Assembly: GCA_052033935.1 (NCBI GenBank)
Contig: JBPOJE010000064.1
Span: 1-36,207, forward strand
DNA from: JAGVUD01 sp052033935
Lineage (GTDB): Bacteria > Armatimonadota > UBA5829 > DSUL01
Direction of reading: 5' to 3'
Length of the DNA: 36,207 nt
How positions within the stretch are numbered: the stretch's first letter is position 1; each line of letters opens with the position of its first letter. The notes under the pieces were generated by a model, which made no database searches, was not told where the DNA came from, and saw only the letters and a program-made list of their open reading frames with translations. This document shows, one piece after another, positions 22,623 to 30,991 of this stretch. A program made the position numbers and the translations under genes.

Positions 22623-23615
22623 ATGAAAACTGCAATGCTGCGAGCGCTCCTTCTCGCCTTCGCGCTCAGCGTTCTCCAGTGTCTCTCAGTGTCGGCGCAG
22701 GGCGTTGCGCGGCCTGTTATCGCCCCGGATGCCTTTGTCCGCGGGACGGGCGTCGCCACGCTCTCCGACAACATTGTGCCCGAGAACCCCAACAGGGCAG
22801 CAGTGTTCCGCATTGACGTCGCCAGCTACCCGAACCCTACCGTGCCGCTTCGGGGAGGGTTCCAGATTCGTGAGGTGGCTGTGACGGCCGCGACAGGTGT
22901 TCAGCGCGCGGTCATGATCGTTTCCCGAAGGGTGACGGAGATGACTATCGAGGGGAATACGGTGGTCATCAAGGCCGAGGGAGTAGTCAACGGAAGGCCC
23001 GCGTGCCTGACTCTGGAAGCCGGTGACGATACGGCCGGCGACTGGATCCGGGTACGCGCCGACGGCTGCATGCTGGACGTCATCTACTACGACAAGGCCG
23101 GTGGCGTCAAACGGGGTGATATCCGGGTATGGCAGAAGCCAGCTCTGGCGGGGTTTACGAAGGGCGTTGGCTCCATCAATGTCGCGAGGCTGGGTCAGAT
23201 TGGCCCCAACGTCGGCAACTTCGAGTTCGTTGCCGAGAACACGTCCGAGGGTACGCGCGGAAGGCTCGTGTTCAGGGAGGTCAACCCGCGGGCTCTGACC
23301 CCTGTCGACCGTCCACTGGTGACGATTCAGCTTGATGCTGTGCAGGGGCTTGAGCTTGTCAGGAATCGAGCGGTGTTCCATGGCGAAGGGACGATGATTG
23401 ACGCGATGGGAATCAGAAACGTGAACGTTTCGGTTGTGGCGGTGGACAACCGTCCTGCCGGGCCGATCATCAACGACGGCGTCGTTGTGGCGGACACGTT
23501 CGCTATATCCGTCAACGACCCGCTGAAGCCGAGCTTGGCACCGCTCTATCGCGCGAGTGGACCGCTCACGCGGGGGGATATCGTCGTCACTCAGTATGCG
23601 ATTACGCCTCTGTAG
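22623..23615 (+). CDS. Exported protein of unknown function
   Basis: I do not recognise this family. From ATG 22623 it has 330 residues and begins with a clear signal peptide (MKTAMLRALLLAFALSVLQC, cleavage likely after SVSAQ). The rest is beta-rich, with many Val/Ile-x-Val stretches and only two Cys after the leader. AAAGGTGG (22605-22612) lies 10 bases before ATG 22623; in-frame ATGs at 22599 and 22614 are alternatives. It has its own promoter-like sequences upstream and a strong terminator downstream, so it is probably a single-gene transcript. A periplasmic or surface location is inferred. Confidence 0.8.
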   Translation: MKTAMLRALLLAFALSVLQCLSVSAQGVARPVIAPDAFVRGTGVATLSDNIVPENPNRAAVFRIDVASYPNPTVPLRGGFQIREVAVTAATGVQRAVMIVSRRVTEMTIEGNTVVIKAEGVVNGRPACLTLEAGDDTAGDWIRVRADGCMLDVIYYDKAGGVKRGDIRVWQKPALAGFTKGVGSINVARLGQIGPNVGNFEFVAENTSEGTRGRLVFREVNPRALTPVDRPLVTIQLDAVQGLELVRNRAVFHGEGTMIDAMGIRNVNVSVVAVDNRPAGPIINDGVVVADTFAISVNDPLKPSLAPLYRASGPLTRGDIVVTQYAITPL

Positions 23616-23644
23616 AGATCAGGGTGGCAGGGCATTGATTCCGA

Positions 23645-23674
23645 GGGCCGGCCGGCCTGTCCGCCGGCCCTTTT
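23645..23674 (+). terminator. Intrinsic terminator
   Basis: GGGCCGGC (23645-23652) and GCCGGCCC (23663-23670) form an 8-bp GC stem followed at once by TTTT (23671-23674). It is 30 bp after the stop of the exported-protein gene and is the clearest terminator in the window. Confidence 0.85.
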
Positions 23675-23736
23675 CGCATGCGGCGTCTCACGGGTCTCCT
23701 GTTCGCAGTGTAATCGGGATGAGGGCAGGCGGTGCG

Positions 23737-24546
23737 ATGAACACAATGCGGCGCGCGGGCTTTACACTGATCGAGCTTCTGGTGGTGATCGCCGTTATCG
23801 CCAATCCTGTTTCCCGTGTTCGCCTCCGCGCGCGAGAGCGCACGGAGGGCGGGCTGCATCAGCAATCTGCGGCAGCTTTCATTGGCCCACCGGATGTACT
23901 CCGACGATAACGGGCAGAAGTTCGTGCTGGGGACAACGTCAGGCTGGACGCTCGAGCATCTGTGGTGGCACAAGGTGGACCCGTACATCCGCCAGCGTCA
24001 AACAAACAACGGCGGGCCGGCGAGTATGAAGGGTGTCTATCTCTGTCCTTCGGCTCCGAAGTTGCCCCCGCACCTGGGCAACCTCGCCCGCTGCTACGGC
24101 TACAACGCGTTCTATCTGGGTATGCCGCCGGGCACGGACGGCAAGGTACCGGACCCGTCCACCGGCGGGCGCGTGAAGGTTCTGCCGCTCAGTGCCTGCG
24201 ACAACCCGTCTGCCACAGCCCTTCTTATGGAGATATGGCGCTACGACGCGACGGCAAAGCTGATGCGGGCCCGCGGGGACACGGCACGGCGTTTTGCTAC
24301 CCTCCGGCGCTGTTCCAGAGTTATGGGTATCAGTATGCGGTGCCGAACTACTGCTGGCCGCCGGGGCGTCACAAGGAGCAGACCATGGCCGTGATGGTGG
24401 ACGGCCATGTCCAGCCGTTCCGGTGCTCGCCTCCGGAAGTAATGACCGGCAGCTACTACCACGGACTGATGGACCGGGGACCCGGCAACGGAAACGACCC
24501 TCTGACGCGAGATCCCTGGTTCCGTCCCCATGGCCCCAAGCTGTGA
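23737..24546 (+). pseudogene. Pseudopilin-like (DUF1559-type) gene broken by two frame changes
   Basis: The first frame from ATG 23737 gives a type IV pilin-like leader, MRRAGFTLIELLVVIAVIA, with cleavage expected after Gly. At 23800-23804 the homologous sequence moves to the next frame (LFPVFASARESARRAGCISN, then LRQLSLAHRMYSDDNGQKF). Near 24275-24280 it returns to the first frame (HGTAFCYPPALFQSYGYQ ... AVMVDGHVQPF) and ends at TGA 24544-24546. The first change fits loss of about 11 bases from the usual ILAAILFP-coding stretch; the second fits loss of one G from a G-run (GGGG at 24275-24278). Intact relatives are secreted or pilus-like proteins abundant in Planctomycetota and Armatimonadota. 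An assembly error is possible. Confidence 0.8.
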
Positions 24547-24563
24547 TGGCGGCTGCCGCATGG

Positions 24564-26345
24564 CTAACTCGAGGGCAGCACGAGGGTGAACACTGTACCC
24601 TTGCCGGGTTCGCTCACAACCGAGACTGAGCCGCCCAGAAGTTCGGTCAGGTGCTTCACAATCGAGAGCCCCAGCCCTGTGCCGCCAGATTCTCTCGATC
24701 GCGCCCGGTCCACCCGATAGAACCGCTCGAACACCCGGGGCAGGCACTCGGACGGAATGCCGATGCCGTTGTCCTCGATGTTGAGTGCCATCCCGTCATT
24801 TTGCCGGATTGTCGACAGCGTGACGTGGCCACCCTGCGGAGTGTAGCTCACAGCATTGCTCACGAGGTTCACCAGTATCCGCGAAAGACCGCCGCGGTCC
24901 ACCACCAGCCGTTCTCCCGTGCGCACAAGCGATACCATCTCGATGCCCTTGCGCTCAGCCATCGGCCGAACCGTGTCAAACACCTCGTCCACCAGTTCAG
25001 AAAGAGCTGTCTCCTCAGGGGTTGCTTCCCTTTGCCCCGACTCGGTCTCCGCAAGTTCGAGAAGGTCACTTGCCAGCAGGTTGAGGCGGTCAGTCTCCTG
25101 CACAATGCTCTGTACAAGCCCGGTTACGATGTCCGGGCCGGCCTCCGGGTGAAGCTGGATCGTCTCTGCCATCGCTCTCATCGAGGCGAGTGGTGTGCGC
25201 AGCTCGTGGCTGACGTTCGCGACGAAGTCGCGCCGAACTGCTTCGAGCCTTCGCCACGAAGTCACATCTCGCAGAAGCACGAGCGCATCCCCGCTGCCGT
25301 CCGCCCGCGGTACCGGCTCCGCGTACGCCTGCAGAGCCGTCTCCGTGTTGTCCGGTGCAGGCAGAGTGATATCCAGCGCGCCTGGTTCGCCGAGCCGCAG
25401 CACCCTGTCAACCAGCCCCGAAAGGTCGTGGCTGAGCGTGCCCTCTATCACCGTCTTGCCTGCGACATGCTCGCCGTCTATGCTGAGCATGCGGCAAGCC
25501 GCCGGGTTGATCATCTGGATCCTGGCATCGGGGCCCACGAGCATCAGGCCGTCGGCAACGCGCTCAAAGAGCGTCTGCATTCGTGCCGTCTGCTCGGTAA
25601 TCTCTTCGATGGTCGTCTGAAGCTGGCCGGCCATATCATTGAATAATTCCGCCAACGCGCTGACCTCCGGCGCGGGGTTCCCGATGGCCGCCGCCCGCGC
25701 GCTAAGATCACCAGCCGCAAGACGCCGCGCGGCAGATGCCACGCTCTGGATGGGCGCTGTGATGTTCGAGGCAAGCCACACTGCCAGCAGAGCCGCCAGC
25801 GCAAACGCGGCAAGCCCGGCCAGCAGAAACGTCCGCTGGATTGCCGTCGTCGCCAGCCGCACACTGGAGAGAGGCTCGGCGATTCGCACAACGCCCACCG
25901 CATGGTTCTCCGGACCATAGCGTGTCGCGACATAGAGCATCCGCGTCCGAAGGGTCGAACTGGTGCGCTCTGAAGAGCCGTGGCCGCTCACGAGAGCCTG
26001 TCTCACCTCCGGACGGTCGGCGTGGCCCAGCATCTGGCGGTAGTCGCCTTCACTGTCTGCTGTCACCCTTCCGTTGTGGCTGATGATCGTTATCCGGCGG
26101 CCGAGATCACATCCGGTCTGGGTGATCAAGGCAGGCAGTTCCTGCGGCGGCACATCCTTGATCATGCTCCCAATCGCCCGTCCGTCGCGCAGGAGTTCGT
26201 CGGTCAGGACCGCAGTGTAGTGCGTCTCGGTCCAGTGCAGCAAATACCAGCCCGTCAGCCCTACCAGAAGGACGATGATGAGCAGAGAGGCGCCTGCCAT
26301 CCGTCCTCGCAAGCTCGGAAAGCGCAAGTTCTCAGTCCTCAGCAT
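24564..26345 (-). CDS. phoR: PhoR-type sensor histidine kinase
   Basis: From ATG 26345 the 593-residue protein has a first membrane helix at about 18-38, a periplasmic sensor region, a second helix at about 172-192, and HAMP (SNITAPIQSVASAARRLAAG). A PAS domain follows (about 255-360), then the H-box SHELRTPLASM with phospho-accepting His380. The ATPase domain has NLVSNAVSYTPQGG, DNGIGIP, FERFYRVDRARS and GGTGLGLSIV. This is the PhoR layout; the start overlaps the phoB end by 14 bases, so they are translated together. The in-frame start 30 codons upstream would extend into phoB and is less likely. It probably senses phosphate status through PstSCAB-PhoU. The symbol rests on context. Confidence 0.9.
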   Translation of the reverse strand: MLRTENLRFPSLRGRMAGASLLIIVLLVGLTGWYLLHWTETHYTAVLTDELLRDGRAIGSMIKDVPPQELPALITQTGCDLGRRITIISHNGRVTADSEGDYRQMLGHADRPEVRQALVSGHGSSERTSSTLRTRMLYVATRYGPENHAVGVVRIAEPLSSVRLATTAIQRTFLLAGLAAFALAALLAVWLASNITAPIQSVASAARRLAAGDLSARAAAIGNPAPEVSALAELFNDMAGQLQTTIEEITEQTARMQTLFERVADGLMLVGPDARIQMINPAACRMLSIDGEHVAGKTVIEGTLSHDLSGLVDRVLRLGEPGALDITLPAPDNTETALQAYAEPVPRADGSGDALVLLRDVTSWRRLEAVRRDFVANVSHELRTPLASMRAMAETIQLHPEAGPDIVTGLVQSIVQETDRLNLLASDLLELAETESGQREATPEETALSELVDEVFDTVRPMAERKGIEMVSLVRTGERLVVDRGGLSRILVNLVSNAVSYTPQGGHVTLSTIRQNDGMALNIEDNGIGIPSECLPRVFERFYRVDRARSRESGGTGLGLSIVKHLTELLGGSVSVVSEPGKGTVFTLVLPSS

Positions 26346-27012
26346 ACTTGTATCCCAGTCCCCGCACGGTGATGATTCGGGAGGGATTGGATGGGTCCAC
26401 CTCGATCTTCTCGCGAAGCCTGCGGATGTGCACATCCACTGTCCCGTGATCTATGAACTCGTCTTCCCCCCAGACGTGCCGCAGCAGGTCCGTGCGGCTG
26501 AGCACGCGTCCGCGCCGGGAAGCAAGCATGCGCAGAAGCTCGAACTCCCTGGGGCGAAGGGCTATCTCCCTGCCCCCGATTGTGACCTTGTGGCGGCCAG
26601 TGTCCACTTCCAGGTCGCCCGCGCGAACAATCTCCTCGTCTCTTAGCTGTGCGGAGGAGCGTCTGAGCGCGGCCTTGATGCGGGCGAGCATCTCGGCCAT
26701 GCTGAAGGGCTTGGTCACGTAGTCGTCGGCGCCGACTTCCAGCCCGACCACTTTGTCAATCTCGCGGGACCGCGCTGTCAGCATGATGATGGGAACGTCA
26801 GACTCGCGGCGGATCAGGCGGCAGACTTCCAGGCCATCCAACCGCGGCAGCATCACGTCCAAGACTATCAGGTCCGGATCGCCCTGCCTGACCGCCTCGA
26901 GCCCGGCCACGCCGTCCGGTGCCATGATCGCTTCGTGTCCCTCCTGCCGGATGTTGTAGGCAAGCGTCGCCGCAAGAGGTGCCTCGTCTTCGATTATCTG
27001 GATTCTCGCCAT
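26332..27012 (-). CDS. phoB: PhoB-type response regulator
   Basis: The 226-residue OmpR-class regulator has a receiver domain with the acidic pair in IIEDE, phospho-acceptor Asp52 (LIVLDVMLPRLDG), Thr79 and Lys101 (DDYVTKPFS). Its winged-helix domain has LRPREFELLRMLASRRGRVL and HGTVDVHIRRLREKIEVDPS, ending RGLGYKYAED. I chose ATG 27012 because AGGAGAGG (27014-27021) is just upstream; ATG 27030 would place that sequence inside the gene. It overlaps phoR and is divergent from pstS, so it likely activates both units under phosphate limitation. Confidence 0.93.
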   Translation of the reverse strand: MARIQIIEDEAPLAATLAYNIRQEGHEAIMAPDGVAGLEAVRQGDPDLIVLDVMLPRLDGLEVCRLIRRESDVPIIMLTARSREIDKVVGLEVGADDYVTKPFSMAEMLARIKAALRRSSAQLRDEEIVRAGDLEVDTGRHKVTIGGREIALRPREFELLRMLASRRGRVLSRTDLLRHVWGEDEFIDHGTVDVHIRRLREKIEVDPSNPSRIITVRGLGYKYAED

Positions 27013-27083
27013 ATCCTCTCCTGTGTCCATTGTACACGCGGCCCGAACCGAGTTTGATTTCGCGAATGATTCACGTACTCCCT

Positions 27084-27353
27084 CTAATGCACGCGCAAAC
27101 GCCGTGAAATCGCCGTGTAATCAAAGCCGAGGATCCTCGCGCGGGCTGTGGCCCAATACGCAAAGAAGAGGTTGTCCGTGGAAAAAACAGGAATCGCAGT
27201 CTGCCGTATGGAGGTCTTGTGCTGTCCGGACGCTTCAAGATCACCGGACAGCTTGCTCCATTCTGTATCCGAGAATTCGTTACCGGCCCCGAGGGCTGGA
27301 AGATCGTGGATAAGGTGGGCCAGGCACCCCGCTGATGCCTTAGCCAAGCCCAC
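27084..27353 (-). other. Weak possible small ORF in the phoB-pstS gap
   Basis: A GTG-started frame of 89 codons lies on the minus strand in the otherwise gene-free 27013-27516 interval. It has a plausible amino-acid composition (for example HLIHDLPALGAGNEFSDTEW), but I recognise no family. GC at third positions is not clearly raised, no good ribosome-binding site is seen, and its 3' end contains the PHO-like repeats. Most of the remaining gap holds only the two repeat clusters. Confidence 0.15.
27088..27120 (-). promoter_or_regulatory. Three 11-bp direct repeats (PHO-box-like) upstream of phoB
   Basis: Reading the minus strand from 27120, three consecutive 11-mers occur: TTACACGGCGA (27120-27110), TTTCACGGCGT (27109-27099) and TTGCGCGTGCA (27098-27088). 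Six-base cores separated by five bases are how PhoB/PhoP-family regulators arrange their sites. A TACAAT element at 27034-27029 could be the -10 for phoB. The boxes end 76 bp upstream of the phoB ATG. Confidence 0.5.
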
Positions 27354-27430
27354 GTGCGCAAGACGGCAGAGCCCGTGGGTGTGCTCGCCTGTCCTCCGGG
27401 TTTCACTGCTCTAGTTGAGTGGCAAGGTGG

Positions 27431-27464
27431 TTGTAAGCATCCTGTAATCTTCTGGCTGTACGAT
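27431..27464 (+). promoter_or_regulatory. PHO-box-like promoter of the pst operon
   Basis: TTGTAAGCATC (27431-27441) and CTGTAATC (27442-27449) form an 11-bp-period repeat resembling the E. coli box CTGTCAT-N4-CTGTCAT. The opposite strand continues the pattern as TTACAG, TTACAA, TTGCCA at 11-bp steps back to about 27415. A -10-like TACGAT (27459-27464) lies 10 bp downstream of the second half-site, as in PhoB-activated promoters. It is 52 bp before the pstS ATG. Confidence 0.55.
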
Positions 27465-27516
27465 TCATGTGAAGGACTGCTCGGTACTGGCGGCGTCAGC
27501 CGCGGGAGGTGAGAGA

Positions 27517-28410
27517 ATGAGAACAGCGACTGCTTTGCTGCTGGCGGCGCTCGTCGTTGCGGCGGGTTGCGGAAGGCCGCCAGCGGCCACACGTGGCTCC
27601 GCCGGCGGTGGCGGGATGGTTCATGTCAAGGGTTCGGACACCATGGTCAACTTGGGCCAGGCATGGGCCGAAGCCTATATGCAGACGCACCCGGATTCTA
27701 ACATCGCCGTGACGGGTGGCGGTTCCGGTACCGGGGTCGCTGCGATGATCCAGGGGACCACGGATATCGCCGAATCATCGCGTCCGATGAGCGAGAAGGA
27801 GATCGCCCAGGCGAAAGAGCGTGGCATCACGCCGGTCGAGCACAAAGTTGCCCTGGACGCGCTCTGCATCATTGTGCATCCCTCCAACCGCGTCAACAAG
27901 CTGACAATAGACCAGCTTTCGGACATCTTCACGGGCAGAATCACCAACTGGAAGCAGGTGGGTGGCCTTGATGAAAAGATCGTCCTGCTGTCGCGTGAGA
28001 AGAACAGCGGCAGCCACGTGTTTTTCCTCGAGTATGTGGTGCGCAGGGGCAACGAGAAGGGGCCGGAGGAGTATGTCGCCTCAGCGCTGATGCTGCCGTC
28101 GTCCGAAGCCATTGCAAGCCAGGTGGCAACGGACAGGGCTGCAATCGGCTACGTGGGGCTCGGATACTTCCGTCCGGGCAAGCAGAAGCTCATCGCGGTG
28201 TCAAAGGACGCTGACGGACCGTTTGTCCAGCCGGACATCGTGACGGCTATGAGCGGTCTTTATCCCGTCGCCCGGCCGCTCTACTGGTACACGAATGGCC
28301 AGCCGCGGGGAGAGGTCAGAAGCCTGCTCGATTTCGTGTTGAGCAGTGAGGGGCAGAGCATCGTGGACAAGGTTGGCTTCGCGCCGATAAAGAAGGGTCA
28401 GGCACCCTAG
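27517..28410 (+). CDS. pstS: Phosphate ABC transporter substrate-binding lipoprotein
   Basis: From ATG 27517, with GGGAGGT at 27504-27510, the 297-residue protein starts with a lipoprotein signal (MRTATALLLAALVVAAGC; lipid Cys18). The mature part has HVKGSDTMVNLGQAWAEAYM, VTGGGSGTGVAAMIQGTTDI, LSDIFTGRITNWKQVGG and SREKNSGSHVFF, the phosphate-binding PstS pattern. It captures phosphate outside the membrane for PstCAB. The TAG overlaps the pstC GTG by one base. The earlier in-frame ATG at 27469 would spoil the signal peptide. Confidence 0.96.
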   Translation: MRTATALLLAALVVAAGCGRPPAATRGSAGGGGMVHVKGSDTMVNLGQAWAEAYMQTHPDSNIAVTGGGSGTGVAAMIQGTTDIAESSRPMSEKEIAQAKERGITPVEHKVALDALCIIVHPSNRVNKLTIDQLSDIFTGRITNWKQVGGLDEKIVLLSREKNSGSHVFFLEYVVRRGNEKGPEEYVASALMLPSSEAIASQVATDRAAIGYVGLGYFRPGKQKLIAVSKDADGPFVQPDIVTAMSGLYPVARPLYWYTNGQPRGEVRSLLDFVLSSEGQSIVDKVGFAPIKKGQAP

Positions 28411-29312
28411 TGCCCGGGCAAGGATCAGGCAGGCCGGGCAGCCGCCTGGGCCACGTACGGGATGCAGTGATGGAGCGGCTTGTGCTGCTCTGCGGCGGCG
28501 CTACTATCGTCATCGTTGTCCTCATCTGCGCACTCCTGCTCCGCGACGGCCTGCCAACCTTCCGGCACGTCACTGTCAGGGACTTCCTGTTCGGCCGCGA
28601 CTGGTACCCTCTCTCCGAAAAATTCCAGGCCCTCCCGCTCATTCTGGGTTCCATGCTGGTCACTGCCGGAGCCATCGTCATCGCTGTTCCCACCGGCCTT
28701 GCGGCGGCGGTGTATCTTGCCGAGGTTGCGCCTGAGCGCGTTCGGGAAGTCTTGAAGCCGACGGTGGAGGTACTGGCGGGAATACCGTCGGTGGTTATCG
28801 GGTTCATCGGCATGGTGGTGCTGGGGCCATACATCAAGGGGCTGTTTGGTCTTTCGACGGGCCTGACCGCGCTGACCGGCTCGGTCATGCTCGCCTTCAT
28901 GGCAATGCCGACGATCATATCAATATCCGAGGATGCCATCGTCGCCGTTCCCCGGGACTACCGCGAGGGCGCTCTGGCTCTGGGCGCCACTCCGTGGGAG
29001 GCGATATCGAGAGTCACCGTTCCCGCTGCGAAGAGCGGCATCATCGCGGCGGTGATGCTCGGCATCGGCCGGGCGATCGGCGAGACGATGACCGTGCTGA
29101 TGGTCACGGGTAATGCCGCTGTCATTCCCACGTCGCTGTTCCAGCCTGTCCGGACAATGACGGCGACCATCGCCTCCGAAATGGGAGAGGTCGCGCAGGG
29201 AACGCCGCATTACCACGCGCTGTTTGCTGTCGGGCTGGTGCTGTTTGCGATGACGTTTATCATCAATCTCGTCGCGGATCTCGCGCTTCAGAAATCGGTG
29301 AGGCGAGGATAG
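28410..29312 (+). CDS. pstC: Phosphate ABC transporter permease PstC
   Basis: Starting at GTG 28410, overlapping the pstS stop by one base, the 300-residue protein has six hydrophobic segments and the permease EAA loop (DYREGALALGATPWEAI), preceded by EVLAGIPSVVIGFIGMVVLG. GRAIGETMTVLMVTGNA is typical of PstC. It forms the membrane channel with PstA. A later start, MERLVLL at ATG 28470, is possible, since the first 20 residues are polar. Confidence 0.95.
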   Translation: MPGQGSGRPGSRLGHVRDAVMERLVLLCGGATIVIVVLICALLLRDGLPTFRHVTVRDFLFGRDWYPLSEKFQALPLILGSMLVTAGAIVIAVPTGLAAAVYLAEVAPERVREVLKPTVEVLAGIPSVVIGFIGMVVLGPYIKGLFGLSTGLTALTGSVMLAFMAMPTIISISEDAIVAVPRDYREGALALGATPWEAISRVTVPAAKSGIIAAVMLGIGRAIGETMTVLMVTGNAAVIPTSLFQPVRTMTATIASEMGEVAQGTPHYHALFAVGLVLFAMTFIINLVADLALQKSVRRG

Positions 29313-29315
29313 GGC

Positions 29316-30161
29316 ATGCCGAAGAACACCAAAGAGCAGATCATCTACGCTCTCCTCAACTTCTCCGTCCTGTTTGTGGTGCTTCCCGTGGTGCTGGTCG
29401 TCTATCTCCTCATCAAAGAGGGACTGCCCGCCATCAATTGGACATTCCTTTCGCAGCCGCCGGTGAACATGATGAGGGATGGCGGGATTCTGCCGGCCAT
29501 CGTGGGGACGGTCTGCCTCATCATCGGCACCGTCATCTTCGCGTTGCCGCTCGGGGTGCTGGCCGCTGTGTATCTGTCTGAGTATGCGCGCCCCGGCGCG
29601 CTCACGCGTCTCATTCGGCTGGCGATTGTCAATCTCGCGGGGGTGCCGTCGGTCGTTTACGGGCTGTTCGGGCTGGGGGTGTTCGTGATGCTGCTTCGGT
29701 TCGGGGCATCCATCCTCTCCGGCTCCCTCACGCTCGCCATTATGACGCTTCCCGTCGTCATCACTGCGTCGGAAGAGGCTCTGTCGTCAGTACCGCGGTC
29801 GTTCCGCGAGGCGAGCCTGGCGCTTGGCGCAACGCGTTGGCAGACGACCGTGCGGGTGGTGCTCCCAAACGCGGTTCCAGGCATCATCACGGGCCTCATT
29901 CTCGGCGTTGGGCGGGCAGCAGGCGAAACCGCCCCCATTCTGTTCACCGTTGCGGCCTTCTATCTGCGCGACCTGCCGCGCTCTATCTACGATCAGGCCA
30001 TGGCGCTGCCGTACCACCTGTACGTCATCTCGACCCAGGTCCCCAACGCGTCGCCCAGAATCCAGTGGGGGACGGCGCTGGTGCTTCTCGCGCTTGTGCT
30101 CGGGATGAACCTCGCGGCAGCCGTCATCAGAACGAGATTCAGGAGGGCCCGGAAGTGGTAG
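29316..30161 (+). CDS. pstA: Phosphate ABC transporter permease PstA
   Basis: The 281-residue protein has six membrane segments, NLAGVPSVVYGLFGLGVFVM, and the EAA loop SFREASLALGATRWQTTVRV, then GRAAGETAPILFTVAAF, typical of PstA. It pairs with PstC. It starts 4 bp after pstC and ends 23 bp before the pstB ATG. Confidence 0.96.
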   Translation: MPKNTKEQIIYALLNFSVLFVVLPVVLVVYLLIKEGLPAINWTFLSQPPVNMMRDGGILPAIVGTVCLIIGTVIFALPLGVLAAVYLSEYARPGALTRLIRLAIVNLAGVPSVVYGLFGLGVFVMLLRFGASILSGSLTLAIMTLPVVITASEEALSSVPRSFREASLALGATRWQTTVRVVLPNAVPGIITGLILGVGRAAGETAPILFTVAAFYLRDLPRSIYDQAMALPYHLYVISTQVPNASPRIQWGTALVLLALVLGMNLAAAVIRTRFRRARKW

Positions 30162-30184
30162 CTGGCGTTGTTACGGAGGAGAAG

Positions 30185-30979
30185 ATGCAGACTGGTGGAC
30201 AGCAGTTCGGACTCGACCCTCACCCGGTGATCGGGATCAGTGTCCGAGATCTGAATGTCCGCTACGGCGACACACACGCTCTGAAGAACGTTTCGATTGA
30301 AATACCGGCCAGAGACATCACCGCCCTGATAGGTCCTTCCGGGTGCGGCAAGTCCACCTTCCTGCGCTCCATCAACAGGATGAACGACCTGATTCCCGCC
30401 GCAAGAACCACCGGCGTGATCCGTGTCGCCGGAACGGACGTGTTTGTGCCGGGCACGGATCTCGTGACCCTCAGAAAGCGGGTGGGGATGGTCTTTCAGC
30501 GTCCGAATCCCTTCCCAAAGTCCATGTTCGAGAATGTCGCTTACGGCCCGAGAATCCACGGTGTCAGCGACCGCGCCCGGTTGCACGAAATCGTTGAGCA
30601 GAGCCTCAGGCGCGCCGCGATATGGGACGAAGTGAAGGACAGCCTGCATAGGTCCGCGTTCGATCTGTCAGGCGGGCAGCAGCAGCGGCTGTGTATTGCG
30701 CGGGCGCTGGCGGTCGAGCCGGAAATCCTGCTGATGGACGAGCCGGCCTCAGCTCTCGACCCTGTCTCGACGCTCAAGATAGAGGAACTGATGCATGAAC
30801 TCAAGAAGGACATCACCATTATCATTGTCACGCATAACATGCAGCAGGCCGCGCGCGTGTCGGGCTTTACGGGTTTCTTCCTGGCGGGTGAACTGATAGA
30901 ATTCGGGGAGTCGTCGGTGATTTTCACGAGTCCGCGGGACAAGCGCACGGAAGACTACGTGACCGGGCGGTTTGGATAG
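30185..30979 (+). CDS. pstB: Phosphate ABC transporter ATP-binding protein PstB
   Basis: The 264-residue ATPase has Walker A GPSGCGKST (50-58), the PstB segment FQRPNPFPKSMFENVAYGPR, the signature LSGGQQQRL, Walker B ILLMDEP and the H-loop VTHNMQQAARVS. It powers phosphate import by PstCA. I chose ATG 30185 with GGAGG at 30175-30179; the GTG at 30155 would overlap pstA. The end is 13 bp before phoU. Confidence 0.97.
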   Translation: MQTGGQQFGLDPHPVIGISVRDLNVRYGDTHALKNVSIEIPARDITALIGPSGCGKSTFLRSINRMNDLIPAARTTGVIRVAGTDVFVPGTDLVTLRKRVGMVFQRPNPFPKSMFENVAYGPRIHGVSDRARLHEIVEQSLRRAAIWDEVKDSLHRSAFDLSGGQQQRLCIARALAVEPEILLMDEPASALDPVSTLKIEELMHELKKDITIIIVTHNMQQAARVSGFTGFFLAGELIEFGESSVIFTSPRDKRTEDYVTGRFG

Positions 30980-30991
30980 GGCGAACAGTAG

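Noticed and set aside
23962..24546. A separate 194-codon gene at the end of the pseudopilin region
   Set aside because: Only its C-terminal half is protein-like, and that half continues the frame-shifted pseudopilin sequence, so it is part of the broken gene.
24651..25646. A 331-codon plus-strand open frame
   Set aside because: It is antisense to the histidine kinase, which has every expected motif.
27013..27516. A small RNA or riboswitch in the phoB-pstS gap
   Set aside because: No conserved riboswitch core or convincing terminator was seen; direct repeats explain the interval better.
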